NCBI RefSeq assembly: GCF_001590605.1
Contig: NZ_CP014504.1
Location: 4,526,001-4,590,000, forward strand
Direction of reading: 5' to 3'
Length of the DNA stretch: 64,000 nucleotides
DNA from: Pedobacter cryoconitis
Lineage (GTDB): Bacteria; Bacteroidota; Bacteroidia; Sphingobacteriales; Sphingobacteriaceae
The position numbers and the translations under genes are program-made. Within the stretch, counting starts at the first letter, position 1, and each line of letters begins with the position of its first letter. Shown here piece by piece: positions 7,077 to 17,241 of this stretch. The notes under the pieces were generated by a model. The model saw only the letters and a program-made list of their open reading frames with translations. It was not told the DNA's origin and made no database searches.

Positions 7077-8969
7077 TTAATCCAGTATTGCTTTTTCTTT
7101 TGCTTGTTTTTCTTCCCACTCTCTCTGGATGCGCTCAGATTCTGCATTTCCTTCAAAGTCATGCGGCATGTTAGAGCTCATAGTTTGAGAATAAGGAACA
7201 GTCTGAGGAATGAAATCTGCTTCAGAACCTGGCTTACTGTAATCATATGGCCAGCGGTATACTGTAGGGATTTCTCCTGGCCAGTTACCGTGGATATGCT
7301 CAACTGGCGTAGTCCATTCTAAAGTATTAGATTCCCAAGGATTCTGTGTTGCTTTTTTACCTTTGAAAATTGAGTAGAAGAAGTTGAACAGGAATGCAAT
7401 CTGTGCTAATGCGGCAACGATAGCTGCCCAGGTAACAAAGATGTTTACAGTAACCCATTTCTGCATGAATTCAAATTCAGTGAAAGCATAGTAACGACGT
7501 GGTACACCATCTAAACCTAAGAAGTGTAATGGGAAGAATACTAAGTAAGCACAGATAAATGTAATCCAGAAGTGAAGGTATCCTAATTTCTCGTTTAACA
7601 TTCTTCCGAACATTTTTGGATACCAGTGGTAAACACCGGCAAGCATACCAAAGATCGCAGCAGAACCCATTACAAGGTGAAAGTGAGCTACTACGAAGTA
7701 AGTATCGTGAAGGTTGATATCCAGAGAGGCATTACCTAAGAAGATACCAGTTAAACCACCTGAGATAAAGAATGAAACCATACCAATAGCACATAACATT
7801 GCAGGTGTGAACCTGATATTACCGCGCCACAATGTAGCCAGGTAGTTGAAAGTTTTTACTGCTGAAGGAACAGCGATAATCAGGGTCGTGATCATAAATA
7901 CACCACCCAATAATGGATTCATCCCTGTTACAAACATATGGTGGCCCCATACGATGAAGGAAAGAATAGTAATACCGATTAATGAATAAACCATCGCATG
8001 GTAACCAAAGATTGGTTTTCTTGAATTTACCGAGATAACCTCTGAAGAGATACCTAATGCTGGCATAATTACAATATATACCTCAGGGTGACCAAGGAAC
8101 CAGAATAAATGCTGCCATAGAATTGGAGAACCACCTTCGTTAGGTAATACCTGAGTACCCATAACGATATCAGATAAATAGAAACTTGTACCGAAACTAC
8201 GGTCAAAGATCAATAACACCACACCCGCAACTAAAACAGGGAATGATAAGATACCTAAAATAGCTGTTAATAAGAAAGCCCAGATAGTTAAAGGCATTTT
8301 CCAAAGATCCATACCTTTAGTACGCATGTTTAATACAGTACTTACATAGTTGATACCACCCATTAACTGAGAAGCTACAAAAAGAACCATACTGATTAAC
8401 CATAGTGTCATCCCTAAACCAGAACCTGAAATAGCTTTTGGAAGCGCAGATAATGGAGGGTACACTGTCCAGCCCGCACTTGCTGGTCCGGTCTCAATAA
8501 AGAATGAACTCATCATCACAATACAAGCGATAAAGAATAACCAGTATGAAAGCATATTCATAAATGGTGATGCCATATCCCGTACACCGAGCTGAAGTGG
8601 AATCAGTAAATTACTAAAAGTACCGCTCAATCCTGCGGTCAGTACAAAGAATACCATGATGGTACCATGTATCGTTACCAGAGCAAGGTAGAAATCAGGT
8701 TTGATCCTTCCTCCTTCTGCCCATCTTCCTAAAAATGTTTCAAGGATAGGAAAACTTTTATCCGGCCATGCCAGTTGCAGACGAAATAAGATAGACAATC
8801 CCATTGCAATAACAGCCATAACAATACCAGTTATTAAAAACTGTTTAGCGATCATTTTGTGATCCTGGCTAAAAATGTATTTGCTTATGAAAGATTGTTC
8901 GTGATGCCCATGATCGTGACCGTCATGGTGATCGTTGTTATGTGTATCGTGTAATGTTATAGTTGACAT
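7077..8969 (-). CDS. ctaD: Cytochrome c oxidase subunit I
   Basis: A 630-residue protein with about 12 core helices. The redox ligands are all visible: His101 and His431 for heme a, His429 for heme a3, His294, His343 and His344 for CuB, and Tyr298 of the GHPEVY motif for the His-Tyr cross-link. These mark an A-type proton-pumping oxidase. The first 25 residues are rich in His and Asp, a variable feature whose role is unknown. It follows subunit II by 20 nt. A strong hairpin lies after its stop codon. Confidence 0.97.
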   Translation of the reverse strand: MSTITLHDTHNNDHHDGHDHGHHEQSFISKYIFSQDHKMIAKQFLITGIVMAVIAMGLSILFRLQLAWPDKSFPILETFLGRWAEGGRIKPDFYLALVTIHGTIMVFFVLTAGLSGTFSNLLIPLQLGVRDMASPFMNMLSYWLFFIACIVMMSSFFIETGPASAGWTVYPPLSALPKAISGSGLGMTLWLISMVLFVASQLMGGINYVSTVLNMRTKGMDLWKMPLTIWAFLLTAILGILSFPVLVAGVVLLIFDRSFGTSFYLSDIVMGTQVLPNEGGSPILWQHLFWFLGHPEVYIVIMPALGISSEVISVNSRKPIFGYHAMVYSLIGITILSFIVWGHHMFVTGMNPLLGGVFMITTLIIAVPSAVKTFNYLATLWRGNIRFTPAMLCAIGMVSFFISGGLTGIFLGNASLDINLHDTYFVVAHFHLVMGSAAIFGMLAGVYHWYPKMFGRMLNEKLGYLHFWITFICAYLVFFPLHFLGLDGVPRRYYAFTEFEFMQKWVTVNIFVTWAAIVAALAQIAFLFNFFYSIFKGKKATQNPWESNTLEWTTPVEHIHGNWPGEIPTVYRWPYDYSKPGSEADFIPQTVPYSQTMSSNMPHDFEGNAESERIQREWEEKQAKEKAILD

Positions 8970-8989
8970 AATGCGCTATTCCAGTATAA

Positions 8990-10255
8990 TTATTTTTTTA
9001 AAGCCGGTTTATTCATTGCTACAGCAGGAGCACTTGTCGCAGCTTTAGCTGTACTATCAGCTGGTGCTGCTGCCGCTGGTGCAGCTGCTGGTTCTGGTAC
9101 GATTGGCAAGTTAAATTGCTTTCTCAAATCGTTATTGATAAACTTAGGTTGTTTAACTATCCAGGCATCATATTCAGCCTGAGAAACAACTCTAACAACC
9201 TTTTGCATGTTATAGTGACCAGATCCACAGATTTTCGAGCAATAGAACAAGAATTTAAATGCTGGATCATTTACTTTAGTCTGCATATCAGCAGTAGTAA
9301 TAGTTGGGGTGAATTCGAAGTAAGAAGTCATACCCGGAACAGTGTTTAACTGAATCCTGAAATGTGGCATGTAAAAACTGTGCAATACATCTTTACTGGT
9401 CAGGATCAATCTTACTGGTTTGTTGACAGGAATAACCATTTCCTCTGCCATCTGATCATCAAGATTGTCCTTATCATTAAAGTCCATACCCAAACTGTTC
9501 GTTCCGGTAATCAGTTTATAGTTTTTCTTACCTACAATCTTATCAGCTCCGGGATAACGGATAGTCCATGCGAACTGCTGAGAAGTAATCTCAATGCTCA
9601 ATGGCTTGTTATTAGGATCTTCGATTTTGTAGAAAATTGATCTCCAGGTAAGGAATCCCATTAATACCAATACAGTAAGAACCAATGCCGGAACAATTGT
9701 CCAGATACGCTCCAATGCATTATTGTGTGGGTAGTAATAAGCTTTTCTTTTACCAGTATTCTTGTAGAAATAAGAGAACAGGAATAATACAAGGTGTGTT
9801 CCGATGAATACAATAGTAGTCAGGATCAGCGTGATGTTAAACATCTGGTCAATCTTCTTACCGTGTTCTGAAGCAGCGTCAGGAAGAATCATGTTCCCGT
9901 GAACTGTATATTCAAAGTAAACACCATACAATCCGACGATTAAGAAAATCACGAAAAGAACACCATTTACTGTATTCCAGTTGATGCCAGCAGGTTTATC
10001 CTGAGCTTCACGTGTCAATTCATATACCCGCATAGCTTTACCAACTATTGCTATGAATAAGCAAAGCAGTAAAAATAACAGGGTATAAAATGCTGCCGAC
10101 TTATAGATCGGGAACATATCAATAGGTTTTTTCGCAGCCGTAGCGGCAGCACCGGCGGCAGCTTCTTGTGCAAATGCGCTCGTATTTGCAAACACAGTAA
10201 GAATTACTGCCAGGGCCGCTATTGTCTTATTGCTTATATATTTTCTTAAACTCAT
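8990..10255 (-). CDS. ctaC: Cytochrome c oxidase subunit II
   Basis: A 421-residue protein with a signal peptide (about 1-30), extra hydrophobic helices (about 53-75 and 97-117) before the usual helix pair (about 143-165 and 185-205), and a periplasmic cupredoxin domain. CuA ligands are His292, Cys339, Cys343, His347 and Met350. There is no CxxCH, so electrons must come from a separate cytochrome, possibly ActE. The last 40 residues are an Ala/Pro-rich tail of low complexity. The extended N-terminus resembles other Bacteroidota subunit II proteins in act-cox clusters. Confidence 0.96.
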   Translation of the reverse strand: MSLRKYISNKTIAALAVILTVFANTSAFAQEAAAGAAATAAKKPIDMFPIYKSAAFYTLLFLLLCLFIAIVGKAMRVYELTREAQDKPAGINWNTVNGVLFVIFLIVGLYGVYFEYTVHGNMILPDAASEHGKKIDQMFNITLILTTIVFIGTHLVLFLFSYFYKNTGKRKAYYYPHNNALERIWTIVPALVLTVLVLMGFLTWRSIFYKIEDPNNKPLSIEITSQQFAWTIRYPGADKIVGKKNYKLITGTNSLGMDFNDKDNLDDQMAEEMVIPVNKPVRLILTSKDVLHSFYMPHFRIQLNTVPGMTSYFEFTPTITTADMQTKVNDPAFKFLFYCSKICGSGHYNMQKVVRVVSQAEYDAWIVKQPKFINNDLRKQFNLPIVPEPAAAPAAAAPADSTAKAATSAPAVAMNKPALKK

Positions 10256-10318
10256 TTTCTTAAAAGTAGTACGATGTACTTCTACTATAAATTAATGTAT
10301 ATACTCTCTAACCAGTTA

Positions 10319-11533
10319 CTACAAATGGTGATTCAGACTTTCCTGTAAGAAAGGGTGATTCTTTGCAATTAAAGGTTTCTTACTTAATGAAGATAATACT
10401 GTAAAGGTAAACAAGCCTACAAAACCGATTGCTGTACCTATTTCAATAATACCAAAACCATTATGTGATTCTACAGTTCCAGGCATAATCATTTGGTAAT
10501 AATCCACCCAGTGACCGCATAATACAATTATACAAACACCAAGCATGATATTTTCCTGTCTTTTATTGTCACGGTCCATCAACAACAGAACCGGAGCAAG
10601 GAAATTCATCACTAGATTCAAAAAGAACCAGAACTTGTAAAACTCAAATCGTTTGTAAAAATACACAGTTTCTTCCGGCATGTTGGCATAATAGATCAAC
10701 ATAAATTGCGCAAACCATACATAAGTCCAGAAAATTGAGAACCCGAAGATGAATTGACCTAAGTTATGAAGGTGACTATTGTTAACCCATTGCATATAAC
10801 CTGCTTTTCTTAACAGGATGATAATTACAGCTATAGTAGCTAAACTGCTCACCCACATTGCTGCGAAGTTATACCAACCAAACATAGTTGAGAACCAGTG
10901 TGCCTCTAATGACATCACCGTATCAAATGCAAAGATTGGCGTAGTAAAGCCGTAGATAACTAAAAATATACAAGAGTATTTAAAACTTTTAGTGTATGAA
11001 TTCAAACCGCCTTCTAAATCTTCGTTAGTTGATAATTTAGAAAGTAAGATAGCGAAGAAAGAATAGATACTTAAAAATACAACCTGACGTCCTAAAAAGA
11101 AAGGTACATTTAAGAAAGCAGACTTTCCATCGATTAATTTATCATAGTGTTCAGAAGTCGGGTCAGTTAAGCCCGGTGCATTCCAGTGGTGATAAAGATT
11201 ATGTGTATATAGTCCCAGACCAATAACTACGATCAGGATTACTACTGCGACAGGCAATGTTCTTGCCATAGCCTGAGGCACACGTAAGATTGATGCAGAC
11301 CATCCCGCCTGCGCTACAAACTGAACAGCTAAAAAGAATGCACCCGACATACATACACAGGCGAAGTAATAGGCCATAAGTAACAGGTTGGCAAAAGTCC
11401 GCTCATGAAGTCCATGATCAGAAAAACCATAAGCTATACTTGCGATACCAATAACGATCGCCGCTATGCTTAAAGTTTTAGCTTTTCCTGTAAACTCAAA
11501 CTGCTCATTGAAATTATAATTGTGAGTTCCCAT
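10319..11533 (-). CDS. actF: Alternative complex III subunit ActF
   Basis: A 404-residue polytopic membrane protein with about ten helices, homologous in pattern to ActC/NrfD but shorter. In alternative complex III, ActF is a quinol:cytochrome c oxidoreductase membrane subunit packed with ActC. The assignment rests on its place after actE and before the oxidase genes and on family features such as the HNLYHHWNAPGL loop. It follows actE by 14 nt. Confidence 0.93.
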   Translation of the reverse strand: MGTHNYNFNEQFEFTGKAKTLSIAAIVIGIASIAYGFSDHGLHERTFANLLLMAYYFACVCMSGAFFLAVQFVAQAGWSASILRVPQAMARTLPVAVVILIVVIGLGLYTHNLYHHWNAPGLTDPTSEHYDKLIDGKSAFLNVPFFLGRQVVFLSIYSFFAILLSKLSTNEDLEGGLNSYTKSFKYSCIFLVIYGFTTPIFAFDTVMSLEAHWFSTMFGWYNFAAMWVSSLATIAVIIILLRKAGYMQWVNNSHLHNLGQFIFGFSIFWTYVWFAQFMLIYYANMPEETVYFYKRFEFYKFWFFLNLVMNFLAPVLLLMDRDNKRQENIMLGVCIIVLCGHWVDYYQMIMPGTVESHNGFGIIEIGTAIGFVGLFTFTVLSSLSKKPLIAKNHPFLQESLNHHL

Positions 11534-11547
11534 TTATATCTGCTTTT

Positions 11548-12135
11548 CTATTGTATTTTTTGTAATTGTTGAACATACATCACAACTTTCCATCTTTGAT
11601 CTGGAGTAAGCTGAGAGGCATGTGACCCCATGTTATTTAATCCGTACATGATAGTGTGATAGATTTTACCTTCCGATAAATCTTTCATCAAGCCACCACG
11701 TGATGACGCTGCATCACCATGATAAGCTGGTACACCCGTAAATTTCTCAATTTGAACAAGGTGTCCTTTACCATCTCCTTTTTCACCGTGACAAGGTCCG
11801 CAGAATACAGTAAAGTAATGTTTACCTGACAATAAGTTCTGTGGTGTCTTAGCTAGAGGGTTGTGCAGATTTAAACCTGCGGCTTCATAACCTTCTTTAG
11901 TATTTGCATACTCATACTTTACAAATCCTACCGGGCTTGTATTCGCAGGAGGCGTTTGTGCAGTTTGTCCGTTTGCAAAATTCTTGTTCGGCTGGTCAGG
12001 ATCATAAGCAATATGATCATACATATTCCTCGCATATTCCAAACCTGGGTTATTCTTATTCCTGCAAGACGAAAGTGTTGTAACAGCCAGGGCAAGAACA
12101 ACAAATGAGGCTGCAACTATTTTATTCTTATTCAT
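11548..12135 (-). CDS. actE: Alternative complex III monoheme cytochrome c lipoprotein ActE
   Basis: From the ATG at 12135 the protein has 195 residues, with a lipoprotein signal whose Cys is residue 24. A single CxxCH (Cys112-His116, CGPCHGEKGDG) and a downstream MYGLNNMGSH stretch supply heme ligands. It would be tethered to the inner membrane and pass electrons from the complex toward the oxidase CuA site. A longer reading from 12156 exists but adds seven residues before the signal peptide; the 12135 start overlaps the actD end by 8 nt. Confidence 0.93.
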   Translation of the reverse strand: MNKNKIVAASFVVLALAVTTLSSCRNKNNPGLEYARNMYDHIAYDPDQPNKNFANGQTAQTPPANTSPVGFVKYEYANTKEGYEAAGLNLHNPLAKTPQNLLSGKHYFTVFCGPCHGEKGDGKGHLVQIEKFTGVPAYHGDAASSRGGLMKDLSEGKIYHTIMYGLNNMGSHASQLTPDQRWKVVMYVQQLQKIQ

Positions 12136-12664
12136 AGCTAATATACTTCCTTTCATTGTGCTTAACTTCTATAGCACCAGCTTCTTTTAATAGTCCGTCA
12201 ATTTTACTGTGATCTCCGTTTTCCTGAGCATCAACAGCTATAATAAATCTATCATCTGTGGCTCTTAAGTCCATTACTCTTGGCGCTCTTCCCGGGAAAA
12301 GGTGAGTAGATGCATAATAAGATCCTACTAATCCAAATGCACAGAATAAAATAGTTACCTCAAACATAATCGGAATAAAATCCGGTAATGCAAAAGCTGG
12401 TTTACCACCAATATTATGTCTCCAGTCTACTACCGAGGTAAGATAGATCAGTGCAAATGCTGATACTGTTCCTGTTATCCCGCAGAAAAATGCAAGGATA
12501 TCCAATCTTGATCTTTTAATTCCTAGTTTGGCTTCGATGCCGTGGATAGGCATAGGCGTATAAACATCATGGATCTTAATGTTGTTTTCCTGTAACTTTT
12601 CGATGCCATGCATCATTTCGTCAGGATCGCCAAAACTGCCTAAAATATATTTGATATTACTCAT
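12128..12664 (-). CDS. actD: Alternative complex III subunit ActD (DUF3341)
   Basis: A 178-residue protein with two central membrane helices (about 55-78 and 95-118) flanked by a cytosolic N-terminal alpha/beta segment and a C-terminal tail. This is DUF3341, the ActD subunit. It has no cofactor motifs and is structural. It starts 2 nt after the actC stop codon and overlaps actE. Confidence 0.93.
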   Translation of the reverse strand: MSNIKYILGSFGDPDEMMHGIEKLQENNIKIHDVYTPMPIHGIEAKLGIKRSRLDILAFFCGITGTVSAFALIYLTSVVDWRHNIGGKPAFALPDFIPIMFEVTILFCAFGLVGSYYASTHLFPGRAPRVMDLRATDDRFIIAVDAQENGDHSKIDGLLKEAGAIEVKHNERKYISYE

Positions 12665-12666
12665 TG

Positions 12667-14139
12667 TTATATTTTTGCGTATTCTTCTTGTTTAACACTA
12701 TCAAATTTCTCTAAAGACTCAACGTATTCTTTAACGTGAGTTTTGTCCAGATGACCTTCTTTAATCTGCGCAAGTTTAGCTTGCTCACTTGAGGTTTTAA
12801 GTAATAGTTTCACCTCAGCAATTGCAATTGAAGGCAGAACTCTTAAGAACAACAGGAATAAAGTAAAGAATACCCCGATTGAACCTACAAAGACACTTAC
12901 ATCTACCCATGTAGGATAGAACATCGCCCAACTTGATGGAAGGTAATCACGGTGTAATGAAGTAACGATAATTACGAAACGTTCAAACCACATACCGATG
13001 TTTACCACGATAGATAAGATCCATGTTGCAGGGATGCTCAAACGGATTTTCTTGAACCACAGTAACTGCGGAGAAATTACGTTACAAGTCATCATCATCC
13101 AGTATGCCCACCAGTATGGACCAGTTGAACGGTTGATGAATGCATATGCTTCATATTCTGAACCTGAATACCAGGCGATAAAAAACTCAGTGATGTAAGC
13201 CACACCTACAATCGATCCTGTAAGAATGATGATTTTGTTCATCGATTCAATGTGGAACATGGTGATGTAGTTTTCAAGACCCAATACTTTACGGGCAACC
13301 AGTAATAAGGTTAACACCATGGCGAAACCAGAGAAGATCGCACCAGCCACAAAGTATGGAGGGAAAATTGTCGTGTGCCATCCCGGAATAACCGAGGTTG
13401 CAAAGTCCATAGATACAATCGTGTGTACCGAAAGTACCAGCGGTGTAGAGATACCAGCAAGGATCAGAGACACAGTCTCAAAACGCTGCCATGTTTTAAC
13501 GTTACCGCTCCATCCGAAAGAGAAGATAGAATAAATTCTGCGGCGCATACCTGTTGCACGGTCACGGATAGTAGCGATATCTGGTAATAAACCTGTATAC
13601 CAGAATAATAAGGATACAGAGAAGTAAGTGGAGATCGCAAACATATCCCACACCAGCGGTGAGTTAAAGTTTACCCAAAGTGACCCGAACTGATTCGGTA
13701 ATGGTAATACCCAGTAAGCTAACCATGGTCTTCCCATGTGGGATACAACATACGTTGCGGCACAGATAACGGCGAAAATCGTCATCGCCTCTGCTGACCT
13801 GTTAATGGAGTTACGCCAGTTTTGACGGAAGAGTAATAATACCGCTGAAATCAGTGTTCCTGCGTGACCAATACCTACCCACCATACGAAACCGGTGATA
13901 TCCCATGCCCATCCTACAGTTTTGTTCAGACCCCATGATCCGATACCATTCCAGAAAGTATAACTTACTGCAACTAACCATAAGGTTGCTCCCATAAGGG
14001 AAACTATAAAACCTATCCACCACGCCCTGTTGGGCTTATTCTCAACTGGCATTAAGATATCATCCGTAATTTTTGCATACGTGATATCATTGCCGGTGAT
14101 TAGTGGTTCTCTTAATATTGATTCGTTATGTCCTGACAT
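12667..14139 (-). CDS. actC: Alternative complex III quinol-binding membrane subunit ActC (NrfD/PsrC family)
   Basis: A 490-residue NrfD-like protein with about ten helices. Family features include GIGHAGTLISAVL, HTIVSMDFATSVIPGWHTTIFPPYFVAGAIF and WFERFVIIVTSLHRDYLPSSW. In this family the conserved His and Asp of the SMDFA region take part in quinol binding and proton movement. The gene is 23 nt after actB, as in other act operons. Confidence 0.95.
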   Translation of the reverse strand: MSGHNESILREPLITGNDITYAKITDDILMPVENKPNRAWWIGFIVSLMGATLWLVAVSYTFWNGIGSWGLNKTVGWAWDITGFVWWVGIGHAGTLISAVLLLFRQNWRNSINRSAEAMTIFAVICAATYVVSHMGRPWLAYWVLPLPNQFGSLWVNFNSPLVWDMFAISTYFSVSLLFWYTGLLPDIATIRDRATGMRRRIYSIFSFGWSGNVKTWQRFETVSLILAGISTPLVLSVHTIVSMDFATSVIPGWHTTIFPPYFVAGAIFSGFAMVLTLLLVARKVLGLENYITMFHIESMNKIIILTGSIVGVAYITEFFIAWYSGSEYEAYAFINRSTGPYWWAYWMMMTCNVISPQLLWFKKIRLSIPATWILSIVVNIGMWFERFVIIVTSLHRDYLPSSWAMFYPTWVDVSVFVGSIGVFFTLFLLFLRVLPSIAIAEVKLLLKTSSEQAKLAQIKEGHLDKTHVKEYVESLEKFDSVKQEEYAKI

Positions 14140-14162
14140 AATGTGTTTTCTTTAATATCAGC

Positions 14163-17100
14163 TTACGCTTGTACTGTTGGTAATGAATCTGTGTTTCTAA
14201 TTTTTGTCATATAACCTATTCCTGGCTGAGTATTTACCTCTTCCAATACATAGTAAATACGCTCACTGCGTAATGCTTTCGATACTTCTGATTCCGGATC
14301 ATTTCCATCACCAAATATAATTGCATTGGCTGAACAAGCTTCCTGACATGCCATCTTGATATCTCCATCTTTCAACGGACGTTTCGCAATCTTAGCTGAC
14401 AATTTACCAGCCTGGATACGTTGGATACACATTGAGCATTTCTCCATAACCCCTCTTGAACGGGTAGTCACGTCTGGGTTAAGAACCAGTTGAGTGAACT
14501 CATTGTTCAGGTAGTTATCAAAACGTGAATCATTCCAGTAGTTAAACCAGTTGAAACGACGTACTTTGTACGGGCAGTTATTTGCACAGTAACGTGTACC
14601 TACACAACGGTTATAAGCCATGTGGTTCAGACCATCCGAAGAGTGGGTCGTTGCCAATACAGGACAAACAGTTTCACAAGGAGCGTGATCACAGTGCTGA
14701 CATAGCATCGGCTGATGAACAACTGATACACGGTCAAGATTTTCCATGTGTGCAATTTCTTTCTCCTCAGATACGCTCTTATCGCCTTCTTCAAAGCTAT
14801 AGTAACGGTCAATACGGATCCAGTGCATCTCTCTGCGTCTGCGAACTTCATCGCGTCCAACAACAGGGATGTTATTTTCTACGTTACAAGCAACAATACA
14901 AGAACCACAACCAGTACAAGCATTCAAGTCGATTGCCATTACCCAGTTATTACCTGGTTTTTCGTATTTATCCCATAAATCATAAGTTTTATGTTCGCTG
15001 TCATGCTTACCAGTTCCTGCAGATGGGTTTTTCACATATTCCTTGAAAGTTGCTTCGCGGATAATGTTTCTTCCTTCAAAAGAGTGGTGAGTCTGCGTTT
15101 GTGCAAGCTCGTTGGTCGCACCAGTTTTAGTGATTGTGATCGTATTTGCATACTGTAACGTTCCATTACTGAAAGTTACGAATGGATAAGCATTCTGACC
15201 TACGTTATCACCAGCTTTACCCACTTTAGTACGTCCATAACCTAAAGCTATAGAAGCAGTACCCTGTGCTTGTCCTGGCTGAACCAGAACTGGTAAAGTA
15301 ATTTTATATCCGTTGCTTCCTTTAACGTCAACAACATCGAATTCTTTGATTCCCAATGACTCAGCGAACTTAGGCGCAAGAGCAATGTAGTTATCCCAGG
15401 TTACTTTAGAAACCGGATCAGGTAATTCCTGTAAAAATGCGTTGTTGGCATGTTTACCATCGCGCATTGCTACACTTTCATAAACCTGAAGCTCAATATC
15501 CTTAGCTAAAGCAGCACTGCTTTTCACTACTGAAGGTGCAACAGCTGCTAATGAAAGGTTGAAGGTATAAGAACCTGCTGCCTTAGGTGCTGAAGCAAAA
15601 ACTCCAGTCTCTAATACATCATTCCATGATTTACCGAAAGTTGGAAGTATATTTTTCTCCCAGTTGTTACGCACATACTGGTAGTATTCTTTAACAGGAG
15701 CGTTAGACCAGATCAGTAAACTTTCTTCAGCCTGACGCGAATTGAATACCGGGTTGATTGTTGGCTGAACGATAGAATAATATCCTTCATAGCTATTAGC
15801 ATCACCCCATGCTTCTAAGTAATTCTGATTGGTTGCAATCACATCACATAAAGTAGAAGTCTCATCCTTACGGTCTGAGAAAGAAACTTTCAATGGGACT
15901 TTACTTAATCCATCAGTGAATGACTTCGTATTAACCACATCGTAAGCAGGATTGTTATCCAGGAAGAATACAGCAGCAACTTCGCCTCTGTTCATCTCAT
16001 TTAAGAATTCCGCAAATTCAGCGTCATTACCAGCATAACGTTTGTTTGGATTATCCAAATCGATAGTTGTACCATAACTGCCAATAGCAGAGTTGATCGC
16101 GTTAACCAGGATCTGAGTAGAAACATCGTTAGAACCACATACGACTAAAGCTTTTCCTTTTTGCTGAACCAATTCTTTAGCAATCAGTTTAATCGCTTTT
16201 TCAGCAGTACCGTTCTTAGGTAAAGAACCACCAGCTAAATTGCCACCAGTGATTGCATTATATAAGGTAATCAGTGCAGGACCCTGCTCTGATAATTTAA
16301 CCGGGATACGTGTATCAGCATTGGTACCTGTCAAACTCATACCAGCTTCGAACTGGAAGTGACGTGACATTTTACCTTTTGCCAATGATTTATGGTTTCT
16401 GTTAGCTACATACTGAGAAGTAAATTCTTCTCCGCTAATCCATGTTCCTAAAAAGTCAGCAGCAAAACTCACAATTAAGTCAGCTTTGTCAAAGTTATAT
16501 TTTGGGATTACAGCTTTACCAAAGCTATTCTCATTTGCTTTGATGATACCAGTATAAGATACTGCATCGTACTGTACATGTTTAGTTGCAGGATAAGCAG
16601 TTATAAAGTCTGCAACTACTGCTTTAGTAGAAGGACTGTTTACAGATGAAGAAACGATGCGGATTTTCTTGCCCGAAGCTTTTGCTTTTGCCAGCTCTGC
16701 AGCTACAAATGCATCAACCTTCGCCCAGGTAGTCTCATCATTCTTTAATACAGGTGCTTTAAGTTTCGAAACATCGTACAAATCTAATACAGAAGCCTGA
16801 GCCTGTGCATCGGTACCACAATTGAACTCACCCGCATTTGGGTTTGGCTCAATCTTGATTGGTCTGCCCTCTCTGGTCTTCACCAGGATACTCTGACCAT
16901 TATAACTTGACACATAGTAATTCGGGATACCCGGAATTACTTCTTCAGGTTTAATCAGGTAAGGTATTGATTTGTGAATCGGAGCAGGCTGACAAGCGGC
17001 AAGTGTTACCGCACCAAGACCAAAGCCTAAGGCTTTTAAAAAGTCACGGCGAGGAGTTACTGTACTTAATCCTGCTTCATTTAAAACATCTTCTATTGGA

Positions 17101-17195
17101 AGCGGCTCCGCAAATTCGTTTTTGTTGTTTTCAACAAAATCGGAGGTCTTGTTAAATTCCTCTAAGCCTTTCCAGTATTTTTTATTGCTTTCCAT
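14163..17195 (-). CDS. actB: Alternative complex III iron-sulfur subunit ActB (molybdopterin-oxidoreductase-like fusion)
   Basis: A 1010-residue fusion. Near residues 48-68 it has a twin-arginine motif (RRDFLKALG) followed by a hydrophobic stretch and LAAC, so it is a Tat-exported lipoprotein candidate. Residues about 80-730 resemble a molybdopterin oxidoreductase large subunit, which in known ActB proteins lacks the cofactor. Residues about 755-955 are a ferredoxin domain with four Cys clusters (CTGCGSCIVAC, CQHCDHAPCETVC, CVGTRYCANNC and a late CSMC/CQEAC set), fitting several [4Fe-4S] and one [3Fe-4S] cluster. It faces the periplasm and relays electrons to ActA. Confidence 0.95.
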   Translation of the reverse strand: MESNKKYWKGLEEFNKTSDFVENNKNEFAEPLPIEDVLNEAGLSTVTPRRDFLKALGFGLGAVTLAACQPAPIHKSIPYLIKPEEVIPGIPNYYVSSYNGQSILVKTREGRPIKIEPNPNAGEFNCGTDAQAQASVLDLYDVSKLKAPVLKNDETTWAKVDAFVAAELAKAKASGKKIRIVSSSVNSPSTKAVVADFITAYPATKHVQYDAVSYTGIIKANENSFGKAVIPKYNFDKADLIVSFAADFLGTWISGEEFTSQYVANRNHKSLAKGKMSRHFQFEAGMSLTGTNADTRIPVKLSEQGPALITLYNAITGGNLAGGSLPKNGTAEKAIKLIAKELVQQKGKALVVCGSNDVSTQILVNAINSAIGSYGTTIDLDNPNKRYAGNDAEFAEFLNEMNRGEVAAVFFLDNNPAYDVVNTKSFTDGLSKVPLKVSFSDRKDETSTLCDVIATNQNYLEAWGDANSYEGYYSIVQPTINPVFNSRQAEESLLIWSNAPVKEYYQYVRNNWEKNILPTFGKSWNDVLETGVFASAPKAAGSYTFNLSLAAVAPSVVKSSAALAKDIELQVYESVAMRDGKHANNAFLQELPDPVSKVTWDNYIALAPKFAESLGIKEFDVVDVKGSNGYKITLPVLVQPGQAQGTASIALGYGRTKVGKAGDNVGQNAYPFVTFSNGTLQYANTITITKTGATNELAQTQTHHSFEGRNIIREATFKEYVKNPSAGTGKHDSEHKTYDLWDKYEKPGNNWVMAIDLNACTGCGSCIVACNVENNIPVVGRDEVRRRREMHWIRIDRYYSFEEGDKSVSEEKEIAHMENLDRVSVVHQPMLCQHCDHAPCETVCPVLATTHSSDGLNHMAYNRCVGTRYCANNCPYKVRRFNWFNYWNDSRFDNYLNNEFTQLVLNPDVTTRSRGVMEKCSMCIQRIQAGKLSAKIAKRPLKDGDIKMACQEACSANAIIFGDGNDPESEVSKALRSERIYYVLEEVNTQPGIGYMTKIRNTDSLPTVQA

Positions 17196-17241
17196 TTAAG
17201 CTATATTACTGTTTATCGAACGTTCTTTTTACTAAACTCTA

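Noticed and set aside
14582..15046. Long open frame antisense to actB (154 codons)
   Set aside because: It lies wholly inside the well-supported actB ferredoxin domain, has no family match, and is best explained by codon bias of the real gene. The same holds for antisense frames inside pgi (26494-26985) and secA (36060-36404).
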